Shown one piece after another: positions 9,030 through 17,478 of a stretch of DNA of 64,000 nucleotides; within the stretch, counting starts at the first letter, position 1; each line of letters opens with the position of its first letter. The notes beneath the pieces are model-generated. The model saw only the letters and a list, made by a program, of their open reading frames with translations. It was not told where the DNA came from and ran no database searches. A program made the translations under genes and the position numbers. This DNA is from an uncultured Lentisphaeria bacterium (lineage in GTDB: Bacteria > Verrucomicrobiota > Lentisphaeria > Victivallales > UBA1829): NCBI GenBank assembly GCA_905197955.1, contig CAJKAR010000001.1, positions 1 through 64,000 of the forward strand, in the 5' to 3' direction.

Positions 9030-10258
9030 AAAACACATTCCTTTCCGTGACAACATTTTTCTCCATGGAAAATACGGTAATTTTCGAGAGAAACCGTCTG
9101 AGGCTCCTCCAGAAACGGAAATTTTTTCCGGTCGAGAAGTCTTCCCTCGTTCCATGCAGCCAAACACTCCTCGTCAAATCCGCGCAGCTTCCACCGCACC
9201 TCTCCATTTTCCGTACAGGATTCCACATACTGCCGGGGAACTTCGATGACCGGCGAAGAATCGTGCGCGCCATTGACCACAAGAGTATGCAATGCCGCAA
9301 GTTTCAGATCGCAGCAGAAGCCATGATTCTCTCCCCTGCAAGCACCGAAAAGAGCATCCAGCATCCGGTCCCGGAGTTCCACTCCGCCGGTGTTGTCCTC
9401 GACGACACAATCATTTCCGATCCGATAGACCGTTTTCCGGAAACTCCACTCCACGGATCCATTCTCTCCATCAACGACGATTCGCAGATCGTTTCTCTGT
9501 TCCGGCGTATGCGACGCATAGAAACAGACAGGAACACCGCTGCTCGAACAGGCGAAAATACAACCGTTGTCCGCACATTCCAGATTGGGATTCACCCGGA
9601 AGAGCTGCGCCCTGACACTCCGGAATTCCGGCGTTTTCTCCGGCGGCGCGGCAAACAGCAGAGCCAGATGCAGGTAATGGGCAAGAGCATTGTTGTAAGG
9701 ACTGTCCAGAATCCATTTTCCATTTTTCCGAAGTTTTCCCGCCCACTGATTCCGCTTGTAATAGGACTCGTTCCGGGGAGCCAGTCCGATTCCGCGGATC
9801 GCTTTGACCGCACCGAATTCAGGACTGTGGCAGAACGCACGGATCTTCTGCACCTGTTCCTGACAGGAAATCTGAAAACCCACCCATACGCGCCGGGAGG
9901 TCTCACGTTCCACCTGCTGCATGGCATGAATTTCCTGAATCACAGCCGCGGGCGGCTTTTCGATAAAGGCGTTCGCACCGGCACGCATGGCATCTATCGC
10001 CATGCCGGCGTGCAGATCGATTCCCGTTGGAATGAAACAGAGATCCAACTGTCCGCACAAGGCGGAAAGCATCGCTTTATGAGAGTCGAAAATCCGGCAG
10101 CCGATGCTCTGGAGAAAGGCACATTTTTCCGCTTCTTCCGCCTGATTGATTACAGCAGCTCCGAGGATCCGGATCTCGGAGCGTTCCCAGCGCCGCCGCA
10201 AATCCTCGTAATGCGTATTCCCGTAACCGGATATTCCTATGATTGCCGTATTCAACAT
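9026..10258 (-). CDS. Gfo/Idh/MocA family NAD(P)-dependent oxidoreductase
   Basis: The 410-residue protein begins with a Rossmann fold (NTAIIGISGYGNTHYEDL, ~3-20) and carries the FIEKPPA motif (~93-99), the family's EKP catalytic-lysine segment. The larger C-terminal alpha/beta domain follows. Members oxidise or reduce sugars, inositols or amino-sugar derivatives. Here it probably processes a monosaccharide released from the imported glycan. GGAATGGAAGC precedes the ATG, and it lies 18 bases after the heparinase-like gene. It is distinct from the second Gfo/Idh protein of this operon (13393-14301), so two separate redox steps are likely. The substrate is unknown. Confidence 0.85.
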   Translation of the reverse strand: MLNTAIIGISGYGNTHYEDLRRRWERSEIRILGAAVINQAEEAEKCAFLQSIGCRIFDSHKAMLSALCGQLDLCFIPTGIDLHAGMAIDAMRAGANAFIEKPPAAVIQEIHAMQQVERETSRRVWVGFQISCQEQVQKIRAFCHSPEFGAVKAIRGIGLAPRNESYYKRNQWAGKLRKNGKWILDSPYNNALAHYLHLALLFAAPPEKTPEFRSVRAQLFRVNPNLECADNGCIFACSSSGVPVCFYASHTPEQRNDLRIVVDGENGSVEWSFRKTVYRIGNDCVVEDNTGGVELRDRMLDALFGACRGENHGFCCDLKLAALHTLVVNGAHDSSPVIEVPRQYVESCTENGEVRWKLRGFDEECLAAWNEGRLLDRKKFPFLEEPQTVSLENYRIFHGEKCCHGKECVL

Positions 10259-10276
10259 GCTTCCATTCCGTTGTTA

Positions 10277-13200
10277 TCAGTTGAACTCGATTGTTTTACT
10301 TGTCATGATCGTATAAGGATCATCCGCACTGAATTCGGTGACAGGATAGCGCTGTTCCCCGCTTTCCTTCAGCGGTTTTTCCAAGGTCAAGGTGGCATAA
10401 CCGAGAGTTTTGCCGGCGCTTCTCTTGCCTTTGGATTTATCCATGGAAAGAATTTTATATGCTTTGCCGTCGGCAATGAAATTATTGCCGGGGGAGATAT
10501 ACTCATGAGTTCCGCCGGAAAGAATGGTCATATCCTTCCGGTTCGGCGCAACGGAAACGACTGCAATCACCTTGCGTGCGGAACGGTCCAGACTCAGTTC
10601 CGTCCGATTGCCGGGCAGCGTCTTGACTCCCGTGATCTTGTAGGAAGTTGTGCCGGTCCGGTGCTTGACAATCAGGATATTCCCGACGGCTTCTTCCGGA
10701 ATCCGTCCGGATACCGCAACCGTTGCAGGCTTCTCCTCCTGAAGCCATTTTGCCATTCCGGTCGGCAATCCGGCAAGTTTCCCACGGAAGATGCTGCCTC
10801 CGGAAATCGCTTTGCCGTTCACGGTCAGAGACCGGAGACCGGTGGTTGTCACTTTTCGAAGCGTACCGTTCCGGTCAAGACTCAGGAGCGCCGCGATTCC
10901 GTCAAACTGGATTTTTCCGGCGGAGGTATCCACGGACATCCTGCCGTTGGCATCCGAAAGCAGCAGAATGTCTTTTCCACTTCCATGAGTAATTTCCGCG
11001 GCGTGAGATTCCGGCGAACCGGAAACTTTCAGGCGTTTGGCATCCTTCAGATCCAGTTTGTTTTTCTCTTTTGCATATTCGAATACCGCCATGAAACAGC
11101 TCTTCATCGTTTTTTCCGAAGGAGCTTTCTCCCTGCGCCAGATCACTTTTTCCACCGTGCGATCCAGAGGATCCTTGTTTTTCGGTCCGGTATGGCGGAT
11201 GCCGGGAGCCTCTCCTGTATACAGGGTGTTCTTTCCATGCGATTCCGGAAGCAGAATGGCATGAAGGTGAAAGTGGAGATCCTGGTGCGGAATTGTCCAA
11301 AGCAGTCTGGCATTGCCGCGGAATGCTCCCGATTCCGGGTTGCGGATGAACGGATAGACATTCTTTTTTTCCGCATTGGCAAAGACTTTTGTCAGATCAC
11401 TTTTTCCAGTCGGCGTCAGCTTGGGGGAAATCACGCTCAGTTTCTCCTGCGGGGCACGATCCGCCTGCACCAGAAGGAAATAGTCGTGACTCTCCTTTCC
11501 GCCGTCGGCCTGATAGAAATCCACCAGATAGGGCGGCAGTCCCGGACGGGAATTCACGAGGAAGGCTGTGCGTCTGAGAATTGCTCCAGGATGGCTTTGA
11601 TCGGAAAATCCCTGCATCACCTGAAGGTGATCCGTAATACCCCATGCACCGGGACCACCGCAGGCACGATTATGGTTTTTGCCGTCGATCATCACCGTAT
11701 TGTGGGCACCGGTACCGCTTCTCCAGTACTGGATGGGAGCTTTCAACTCATTGGCAGGATATCCTGTTGTGTTCAGAAGAAGCACCCCTTCCGCCCAGTA
11801 GAGCAGATTCAGCATATCGTTATGGGAATGACCGTCGTTCAGATTTCCCCAGTTCATTGCGGCGGAAGCTATTTTATGCCGGAGTGCACCAATTCCCCAG
11901 CCGGGATAAAGATCGCTTTCCTGCGGCGGATTTTTATTCACAATTCCCGGACCGGAGTCTCCGAATGGAATCGCTCCGCCGTTGGGGAATACGACTTCCC
12001 AATGCTTGTTCCGGGGAAGCATCAGTTCCGGACGGTTCAGGAAATTTACACTTGGAAACGGCTGATATCCCCGCTGAACCGGATCGTATCCTGCAGGAGG
12101 CTGAAATCCTTCCAGACGTCCAAGCGCATTGGAAAGTCCGGCGGCAAGCATTCTCTGATATGCGACAGTCGGTTCATGCATCAATCCATCCGAATACCAG
12201 TAGGTGGATGCCAGATTCTCCAGTCCGTTTCGCCCCTGAACGGTCTCATAGACCAGATCCGTACCGCTCAGGATGCGCGGATTTCCTTTTTCATCAGGGG
12301 TATAATAATCAACGATCTTTGCTTCGGGAAAGAGCCGTCCCACCCGGATGCAATCGGCAAACGCCTGTCCCATCGGGTTTGCCATTCCACGCCATTGACG
12401 AATGAACGGCAGCGTAATTTCTGAAATAATATCTTCCAGCAGAGAACGGTACTCGGCGCGCTCCTCCGGAGAGATCTTGATTCCGGTGTCTTCGATCTCC
12501 CTGTAAATGATGCAGTAGACGGAGGGAAACACATAGTCCCCGAAATGACAGAGACGTCCGTAGTTGCAGGCATGCGGGTAGCCCGGACGGAAAATCTGCT
12601 TCCCGACTTTTCTTACCATATGCTTCTTGAAGAATTTCGAATAGGCCAGCATGGCATCCAGTTTTTTCCTGGCAATGACAGGATCTTTCTTCCGTGCTCT
12701 GAGGACCTCATAATAAAGATATTGAGCTTTCATGCAGCGGAGAAGCGGTTTCCAGTAAATTCTTGTTCCGTCCGGGAACTGATGATACTCTAGTTTCATC
12801 CCTTCAAAGATATCCGCTCCCGTGGTCGGAAGAGTCTTCTCCGAGAACGTGAAGGAGCATTCGGTACATTGCAGATGATCTTCTTCAAACGGCAGGAACG
12901 CAACGCATTTCTCCTTCTTGCATTTGGGACAGGGCTGGCTTTTCCCATGTGCCGGATTTCCGGAAAACATCAAAACAAGAGCTCCACCCGAAAAATCCGC
13001 AAAATGCTGAATCCACTCCGGCGTTCCGAACTGGAATTTCTCCGGAAGACGTCCGAGAGAAACCAGTGCATTGTTTTTAAATGTTGCTTCCTCTTTCTTT
13101 CCCCCCAGTTTATATACGATTCTTATATTCTTATCCGCCTTGCGATCCCGGAAGTTCTTCCCCGTAAAACGTGGATTGTTGCGGAATTCCAGATAAGAAC

Positions 13201-13369
13201 CGGCCTTGATTTCTTTCCGGACCTTGTCTGTAATGTCAACCGCTTCAGGGCCCGTTCCGTAAATTGCGGAAACAATCTCCAGTCGGGGCGGAAGAGCTTC
13301 CGTTTTTCCATGAAGAATCCAGACCCCGCATAGCAGAGTCAAAACCAGAAACATTCTGATCGAACGCAT
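10277..13369 (-). CDS. Secreted heparinase II/III-family polysaccharide lyase with zinc ribbon
   Basis: The protein of ~1030 residues has a signal peptide (MRSIRMFLVLTLLCGVW) and a small N-terminal beta domain (~30-105). Four or five cysteines (CPKCKKEKC, CTEC; ~147-171) look like a zinc ribbon. An alpha-helical toroid segment (~190-460) leads to the heparinase II/III beta domain with GHSHNDMLNLLYW, HNTVMIDGKNHN and YLVDFYQADGG (~470-660). The family cleaves uronic-acid-containing glycans by beta-elimination. An ATG at 13393 opens the same frame, but AAAGGAAAGG sits 8 bases before the ATG at 13369, which starts the signal peptide, so 13369 is preferred. This is the extracytoplasmic depolymerase of the operon. 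The zinc ribbon inside a lyase is unusual. Confidence 0.85.
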   Translation of the reverse strand: MRSIRMFLVLTLLCGVWILHGKTEALPPRLEIVSAIYGTGPEAVDITDKVRKEIKAGSYLEFRNNPRFTGKNFRDRKADKNIRIVYKLGGKKEEATFKNNALVSLGRLPEKFQFGTPEWIQHFADFSGGALVLMFSGNPAHGKSQPCPKCKKEKCVAFLPFEEDHLQCTECSFTFSEKTLPTTGADIFEGMKLEYHQFPDGTRIYWKPLLRCMKAQYLYYEVLRARKKDPVIARKKLDAMLAYSKFFKKHMVRKVGKQIFRPGYPHACNYGRLCHFGDYVFPSVYCIIYREIEDTGIKISPEERAEYRSLLEDIISEITLPFIRQWRGMANPMGQAFADCIRVGRLFPEAKIVDYYTPDEKGNPRILSGTDLVYETVQGRNGLENLASTYWYSDGLMHEPTVAYQRMLAAGLSNALGRLEGFQPPAGYDPVQRGYQPFPSVNFLNRPELMLPRNKHWEVVFPNGGAIPFGDSGPGIVNKNPPQESDLYPGWGIGALRHKIASAAMNWGNLNDGHSHNDMLNLLYWAEGVLLLNTTGYPANELKAPIQYWRSGTGAHNTVMIDGKNHNRACGGPGAWGITDHLQVMQGFSDQSHPGAILRRTAFLVNSRPGLPPYLVDFYQADGGKESHDYFLLVQADRAPQEKLSVISPKLTPTGKSDLTKVFANAEKKNVYPFIRNPESGAFRGNARLLWTIPHQDLHFHLHAILLPESHGKNTLYTGEAPGIRHTGPKNKDPLDRTVEKVIWRREKAPSEKTMKSCFMAVFEYAKEKNKLDLKDAKRLKVSGSPESHAAEITHGSGKDILLLSDANGRMSVDTSAGKIQFDGIAALLSLDRNGTLRKVTTTGLRSLTVNGKAISGGSIFRGKLAGLPTGMAKWLQEEKPATVAVSGRIPEEAVGNILIVKHRTGTTSYKITGVKTLPGNRTELSLDRSARKVIAVVSVAPNRKDMTILSGGTHEYISPGNNFIADGKAYKILSMDKSKGKRSAGKTLGYATLTLEKPLKESGEQRYPVTEFSADDPYTIMTSKTIEFN

Positions 13370-13392
13370 GTTATTATCCTTTCCTTTGTTCA

Positions 13393-14301
13393 TTATTTGA
13401 TAAATTCATTCAGCTTCACACCCCTGCCGGAGTCATTGAGACTGCGGCTCGCGGCTTCAAGGAACGCCATGATCTCCAGACTTTCCCGCAAGTCAATCGG
13501 GGATTTTCCGCTTTCCAGAAAGCCGATCATGTGTTTTGCAAGCGTATAGATATGGGAGACACTCCGATCCTGAATTCCAATGGTGTGCTTCGATCCTGAA
13601 GTCAGCCGGATCCCGAATTCCGGAGCACTTTTCCGGCTTCCGCAGATCATCCCCACGCGCCCGTCTTTCCAGTTTCCGATCAGCAGATCCGCATTCTCTG
13701 CATGCACGCTTCTGACACTTTCACATCCTGTTCCCAGATAACTGTACAGAAGTTCTGCCGTATGAATTCCATACCAGAAATAGTCGCGATAATCCGGCGG
13801 CAGCGGCATTGGGCCGAAGGATTCCGCAACAGTGATTTCCTGAGGATTCTCCAGCAACGAGGAAACACCCGCGGCATAACGGATGCTGGATGCTGTCATT
13901 ATGGGAGTATTGTACCGTTCCGCCAGATGGACGATTTCCAAAGCATCCGCATAGGAACAGGCCAGCGGTTTATCGATGAATACCGGTTTTCCAACAGGGG
14001 CAAGTTCCCGGAATTGTTCCAGATGCTGCCGACCATCGCAACTTGTGAGAAGGAATGCATCCATATCCGCCAGCTCTGCGATACTTTCGACGATTTCCGC
14101 TCCGCTCTCGCGCATGATCTGCGTGAATTTCTCCACCCGGGTCCAGCTTTCCGAAAAAAGCCTACTTCCACCCGGATACGCTTTCAGAATTCTTCCAGCT
14201 CCGGGAAGGTAAAAGGGATCCTCCTCATGCTGAAAAATCTTTGCAAAAGCCGCCACATGGGAGGTATCCAGACCGATCATTCCAATTTTTAACTGAAGCA
14301 T
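13393..14301 (-). CDS. Gfo/Idh/MocA family oxidoreductase (short form)
   Basis: The 302-residue protein has a Rossmann start (LKIGMIGLDTSHVAAFAKIF) and the FIDKPLACSYADA motif, a DKP version of the family's EKP. It is about 80-100 residues shorter than typical members, mostly in the C-terminal domain. The LDTSH form of the nucleotide-binding loop occurs in a subfamily of sugar dehydrogenase-like proteins. AGGAG lies upstream of the ATG. Its stop overlaps the alternative first ATG of the heparinase gene by one base, so the genes are coupled. It probably acts on a sugar from the same glycan. The substrate cannot be predicted. Confidence 0.8.
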   Translation of the reverse strand: MLQLKIGMIGLDTSHVAAFAKIFQHEEDPFYLPGAGRILKAYPGGSRLFSESWTRVEKFTQIMRESGAEIVESIAELADMDAFLLTSCDGRQHLEQFRELAPVGKPVFIDKPLACSYADALEIVHLAERYNTPIMTASSIRYAAGVSSLLENPQEITVAESFGPMPLPPDYRDYFWYGIHTAELLYSYLGTGCESVRSVHAENADLLIGNWKDGRVGMICGSRKSAPEFGIRLTSGSKHTIGIQDRSVSHIYTLAKHMIGFLESGKSPIDLRESLEIMAFLEAASRSLNDSGRGVKLNEFIK

Positions 14302-14332
14302 TCTCCAATCTCCTCTTGTACAGGCACAGATT

Positions 14333-15112
14333 TCATTCTATTTTCATGTATTCCAAAATTTTCTCTTTTATCAGATTTTTCCCCGAAAAAGTCGCCACAT
14401 GACCATCGAAATACAGAGAATTGCTTCTGTCTGAATGAGGATAGGAAATCTGATGTGTCTGGGTAATATTTCCAACGCCGAAAGTTTCCCCAATGCCATA
14501 CTGCGAATCCAATCGGAGAATAGAGACGGAACCCCTTTTCAGATGAAAAATTTTCAGATCAATAAACGTCGGATTCCATTGTGAATGGTATCCTCCATAG
14601 TCCAGATACCGTGCAGGCGCCATCTTATTGTTCTTTGCCGGGCAATAAAACGCCATTGAACCATTATATGGTCTGTCTTTTGTTTTTGGTCCGCAGCGGG
14701 GATTGAATGAGCCTTCAACCGTTTTCCCGCTGATTCCCATATAGGAATTCAAAGGAACTGCATAATACCCCGGCTGTGAAACGTCACAGACAGGATAGTG
14801 TCCCATGTTGTCTTCTGCATACATGAGAATCGCCACCCCCTGCTGTTTCATGTTGGACTGACAGGATTTCGCGTGCGCCGCTTGCAGCGCCTTATTCAAA
14901 GCAGGCAGAAGCATTGAAACGAGAATTGCAGTGATTGCAATCACAATGAGAAGTTCAATCAATGTAAAACATAACCCATCCATCAACCGGAAACAGGGGC
15001 GGAAGAGAACGTTTTCTCCGCTCCACCTTTCCGCAGCAGATGATTCTACGGATCGCAGTTTTTTTTCTGCTCCGGGAGTTCTCCGAACACTCCGAAAAGC
15101 GGCGAATTTCAT
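14333..15112 (-). CDS. Pseudopilin-like protein with class III signal and long leader
   Basis: The 259-residue protein has a ~52-residue N-terminal leader before the prepilin motif [19 protein letters not shown] (~53-71), where the glutamate at pilin position 5 is retained. The C-terminus has the [10 protein letters not shown] pattern of the H-X9-DG pseudopilin-like family, very numerous in Lentisphaerota. Such proteins should be processed by a prepilin peptidase and sit in the inner membrane or a type II secretion pseudopilus. Their function in sugar loci is unknown. GGAGG lies 6 bases before the ATG, and the ATG overlaps the stop of the regulator gene (ATGA), so regulator and pseudopilin are translationally coupled. 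The long leader is supported by this ribosome site. Confidence 0.8.
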   Translation of the reverse strand: MKFAAFRSVRRTPGAEKKLRSVESSAAERWSGENVLFRPCFRLMDGLCFTLIELLIVIAITAILVSMLLPALNKALQAAHAKSCQSNMKQQGVAILMYAEDNMGHYPVCDVSQPGYYAVPLNSYMGISGKTVEGSFNPRCGPKTKDRPYNGSMAFYCPAKNNKMAPARYLDYGGYHSQWNPTFIDLKIFHLKRGSVSILRLDSQYGIGETFGVGNITQTHQISYPHSDRSNSLYFDGHVATFSGKNLIKEKILEYMKIE

Positions 15113-16167
15113 AATGATCCTCCGTTTGTTATAAGGAATGAACTTTCCCCCAATACTGGATTCGCGGTTAAATCCTCCGGTTTTGAAGTTGTGAACAAAT
15201 CAATAAGAGTATCGGCATCTTTCTGATAATCAATATCAATGGATGCCAGACTGGGCCGGAGCATGCGTGCTGTTTCGATATCTCCGACACCGAGAACAGC
15301 CATCCGTTCCGGAACAGCCATTTTCTGATCGCGCAACGCCTGCAGCAGTCCGCTACCCAATCCGTAATTGCTGCAGCAAAAAACCGCCGTAAATTCCTGC
15401 GAACATTCCTTCAGTTGCTCCATCATGTACGCATACCCATCCTCACCATTGGGAAGAGTAAAAATCATCTGTTCATCCACAGGCAGTCCTTTTTCCTTCA
15501 TCCAGGCCCGATAACATTTTGCGCGTTCTTCAAAGGTTCTTCCGGCACAGGAAAAGCAGCCGATCCGCCGATGACCCTTCTCATAAAGAGCATCCAGTGC
15601 TTTTGCAACCAGCTGCTTTTCGTTGTAGCAATAACGGAAGCAGCCATTCAAATGCCGTGCGGCGGAACTGCTGCCGTAGAACATGTGAAAAACATTCTGC
15701 TCCTCCAAGGTCTTGTGATGACGGAGCATCACATCCGGACAGCGGAAAAAAATAATTGCAAAAAGTTTCTTGTAAATAATCTGCAGATTCATAAGATTCG
15801 CATCGAAGTCATCCACGGAACAGTTGATCGTGACCCATCCGGCCTTCGACGCATTCGGCGACTCGCCCAGCCCGTAGGAGAACTGATTCAGTTCGTTGCT
15901 GTTAGCTCTTGAGGCATAGGAAACTATCAGGATCTGTTTGGTCCGGCTGGTCGGCGAGACAAAGATGCCGCTCCGGCTCCGACGGAAAATCAAACCTTTC
16001 GCTTCCAGATGCTCCAACGCGGCAACCACAGTCGCCTGACTTGCGTGGTAACGCTCTTTCAGCTTGGAAACCGAGAGAAAGCGGTCATAAACATGATAGG
16101 ATCCATGAAGAATCAAATCTTCCAGTTCCGCTTCCAGTCTCTTGCTCTTGGATAACTCTTCGCTCAT
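15109..16167 (-). CDS. GntR-type HTH regulator with LacI-like sugar-sensing domain
   Basis: A winged helix (~5-75) contains the GntR recognition segment [26 protein letters not shown] periplasmic-binding-protein-like effector domain (~85-350) follows with [10 protein letters not shown] and [19 protein letters not shown] motifs, as in AraR-type repressors. It should bind an operator in its own promoter and respond to a sugar. The ATG at 16167 has AGGCG upstream. An in-frame ATG at 16182 lacks a ribosome site. It is the first gene of the nine-gene minus-strand operon, and an inverted repeat overlaps its -10 box, consistent with autoregulation. Confidence 0.85.
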   Translation of the reverse strand: MSEELSKSKRLEAELEDLILHGSYHVYDRFLSVSKLKERYHASQATVVAALEHLEAKGLIFRRSRSGIFVSPTSRTKQILIVSYASRANSNELNQFSYGLGESPNASKAGWVTINCSVDDFDANLMNLQIIYKKLFAIIFFRCPDVMLRHHKTLEEQNVFHMFYGSSSAARHLNGCFRYCYNEKQLVAKALDALYEKGHRRIGCFSCAGRTFEERAKCYRAWMKEKGLPVDEQMIFTLPNGEDGYAYMMEQLKECSQEFTAVFCCSNYGLGSGLLQALRDQKMAVPERMAVLGVGDIETARMLRPSLASIDIDYQKDADTLIDLFTTSKPEDLTANPVLGESSFLITNGGSL

Positions 16168-16205
16168 TGTTCGCCTGACCATGGGTAAAAAACTTGATCT
16201 GTATC

Positions 16206-16231
16206 GATATAATTTTCTCTTATATTATATC
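16206..16231 (-). promoter_or_regulatory. Candidate operator of the sugar operon (inverted repeat over the -10 box)
   Basis: GATATAA (16206-16212) and TTATATC (16225-16231) form a perfect 7-bp inverted repeat separated by 12 bases. The right arm overlaps the -10 hexamer (16229..16224) of the minus-strand promoter. This position suits repression by the adjacent GntR/LacI hybrid. Binding is inferred. Confidence 0.45.
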
Positions 16232-16251
16232 AAATTTTCAGTTTTTGTCAA
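16224..16251 (-). promoter_or_regulatory. Sigma-70-type promoter of the minus-strand glycan operon
   Basis: On the minus strand, TTGACA (16251..16246) is followed after 16 bases by TATAAT (16229..16224). Both hexamers are perfect consensus. The first gene, the regulator, starts about 50 bases downstream of the predicted initiation point. Confidence 0.75.
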
Positions 16252-16365
16252 GAGAGCAAAAAGAGCTTTTTGAAAAAAAATGCAAATTTTTCCGGAAAGA
16301 ACATGAGTTGTCTCCAGGAATCCATTGAACAAAATAAAAAGTGCGAAAAAGAAATCTTCCCCCCC

Positions 16366-16393
16366 TTGACATTTTCTGAAAAATGTGTAAAAT
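16366..16393 (+). promoter_or_regulatory. Sigma-70-type promoter of the epimerase-serine dehydratase operon
   Basis: TTGACA (16366-16371) and TAAAAT (16388-16393) are separated by 16 bases. Transcription should start near 16400, inside the adjacent palindrome. Confidence 0.75.
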
Positions 16394-16394
16394 T

Positions 16395-16419
16395 AAAAAC
16401 AAACGGTTGGTTTGTTTTT
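16395..16419 (+). promoter_or_regulatory. Perfect 10-bp palindrome at the transcription start, candidate TetR operator
   Basis: AAAAACAAAC (16395-16404) and GTTTGTTTTT (16410-16419) are perfect complements around a 5-base centre. The site covers the predicted start point, a classic repressor position. The operon's third gene is a TetR regulator, the most likely ligand. The T-run after it also permits a weak terminator or attenuator reading, but the stem is nearly all A-T. Confidence 0.55.
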
Positions 16420-16440
16420 TTTTATAACAGGAGAATGAAC

Positions 16441-17478
16441 ATGGATGATTCGAAAGGAATCGGCTCTCTGCAGGAACTGGAGGAGGTTCTGGCAACGCCC
16501 CCCGAAAAACTGGTAAAAATGATGAAGCGCCTTGAGGGGGATCTGATGATTCTCGGCATTGGCGGAAAAATCGGAGTCAGTCTTGGACTTCAGGCGGCGG
16601 AGGCGGTCCGACTCTCCGGCGTCCCCAGAAAAATTTATGGAGTTTCCCGGTTTTCAAAACGGGAAGAACGGGAAAAACTTGAGGCGGCGGGAATCATCAC
16701 TATCTCCTGCGACCTGATGGAACGGGAACAGGTGAATCATCTGCCTCAGGTCAGAAATGTCATTTTCATGGCGGGCCGCAAATTCGGAACGGAAGGCAGC
16801 GAACCTGAAACCTGGGCGATGAACGTGATTGTGCCGTCTCTGGTTGCGGAACATTTCCGCTCCAGCCGGATCGTTGTTTTTTCCACGGGATGTGTCTATC
16901 CCATGCGCTCCGTTCTCGAAGGCGGATGTACGGAAGAGACTTCGCCATCACCGATTGGAGAGTATTCGCAATCCTGTCTCGGACGGGAACGCATCTTTCA
17001 ATATTATGCGCAGAAATATGGAACGGAAATACTGCTTTTCCGTTTGAATTATGCGGTGGATTTGCGGTATGGGGTCCTTGATGACATTGGACGAGCCATC
17101 TGGGAGGGACGTCCCGTCAACAATACTGTCGGTTATTTCAATGTGATCTGGCAGGGAGATGTCACGGCAAACGCTCTTCTCTCTCTGGAACTGGCGGGCA
17201 ACCCATGTCAGATTCTGAATGTGACCGGGCCGGAAACCGCAAGTGTACAGGATACGGCGCTTCTTATGGGAAAACTCATGGGACGGGAAGTTCTCTTTTC
17301 CTGTGACAAAGCTGGCGACTGCAGCTTCCTGAACAATGCAGGAAAAATGTGCCGCCTCCTGGGATATCCCTCGGTCAGCCTGGAAGAGATGATCCATCTT
17401 CAGGCGGCATGGATTGCCAATGGTGGAATCTCCATCGGGAAACCGACTCACTTTGAAATTAATAATGGAAAGTTCTGA
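16441..17478 (+). CDS. NAD-dependent epimerase/dehydratase (extended SDR)
   Basis: A 345-residue protein with a Rossmann segment DLMILGIGGKIGVSLGLQAA, a form of the GxxGxxG loop. IVVFSTGCVYP provides the catalytic serine/threonine strand and QYYAQKYG-type sequence follows. A classical YxxxK is not obvious (EYSQSCLGRERIF occupies that place), so the catalytic tyrosine may be that of EYSQS. Family members epimerise, dehydrate or reduce nucleotide sugars or related acids. The start at 16441 is chosen because AGGAG lies 8 bases upstream. The ATG at 16435 is too close. It is the first gene of the operon and its stop overlaps the next start (TGATG). Confidence 0.75.
   Translation: MDDSKGIGSLQELEEVLATPPEKLVKMMKRLEGDLMILGIGGKIGVSLGLQAAEAVRLSGVPRKIYGVSRFSKREEREKLEAAGIITISCDLMEREQVNHLPQVRNVIFMAGRKFGTEGSEPETWAMNVIVPSLVAEHFRSSRIVVFSTGCVYPMRSVLEGGCTEETSPSPIGEYSQSCLGRERIFQYYAQKYGTEILLFRLNYAVDLRYGVLDDIGRAIWEGRPVNNTVGYFNVIWQGDVTANALLSLELAGNPCQILNVTGPETASVQDTALLMGKLMGREVLFSCDKAGDCSFLNNAGKMCRLLGYPSVSLEEMIHLQAAWIANGGISIGKPTHFEINNGKF

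Noticed and set aside
9047..12424. 1125-codon plus-strand frame
   Set aside because: It lies opposite the Gfo/Idh and heparinase-like genes, which have clear family motifs, ribosome sites and operon overlaps. It is a codon-bias shadow.
16395..16423. Intrinsic terminator upstream of the epimerase gene
   Set aside because: The stem has only A-T pairs apart from two G-C and lies at the transcription start, so an operator is more likely.
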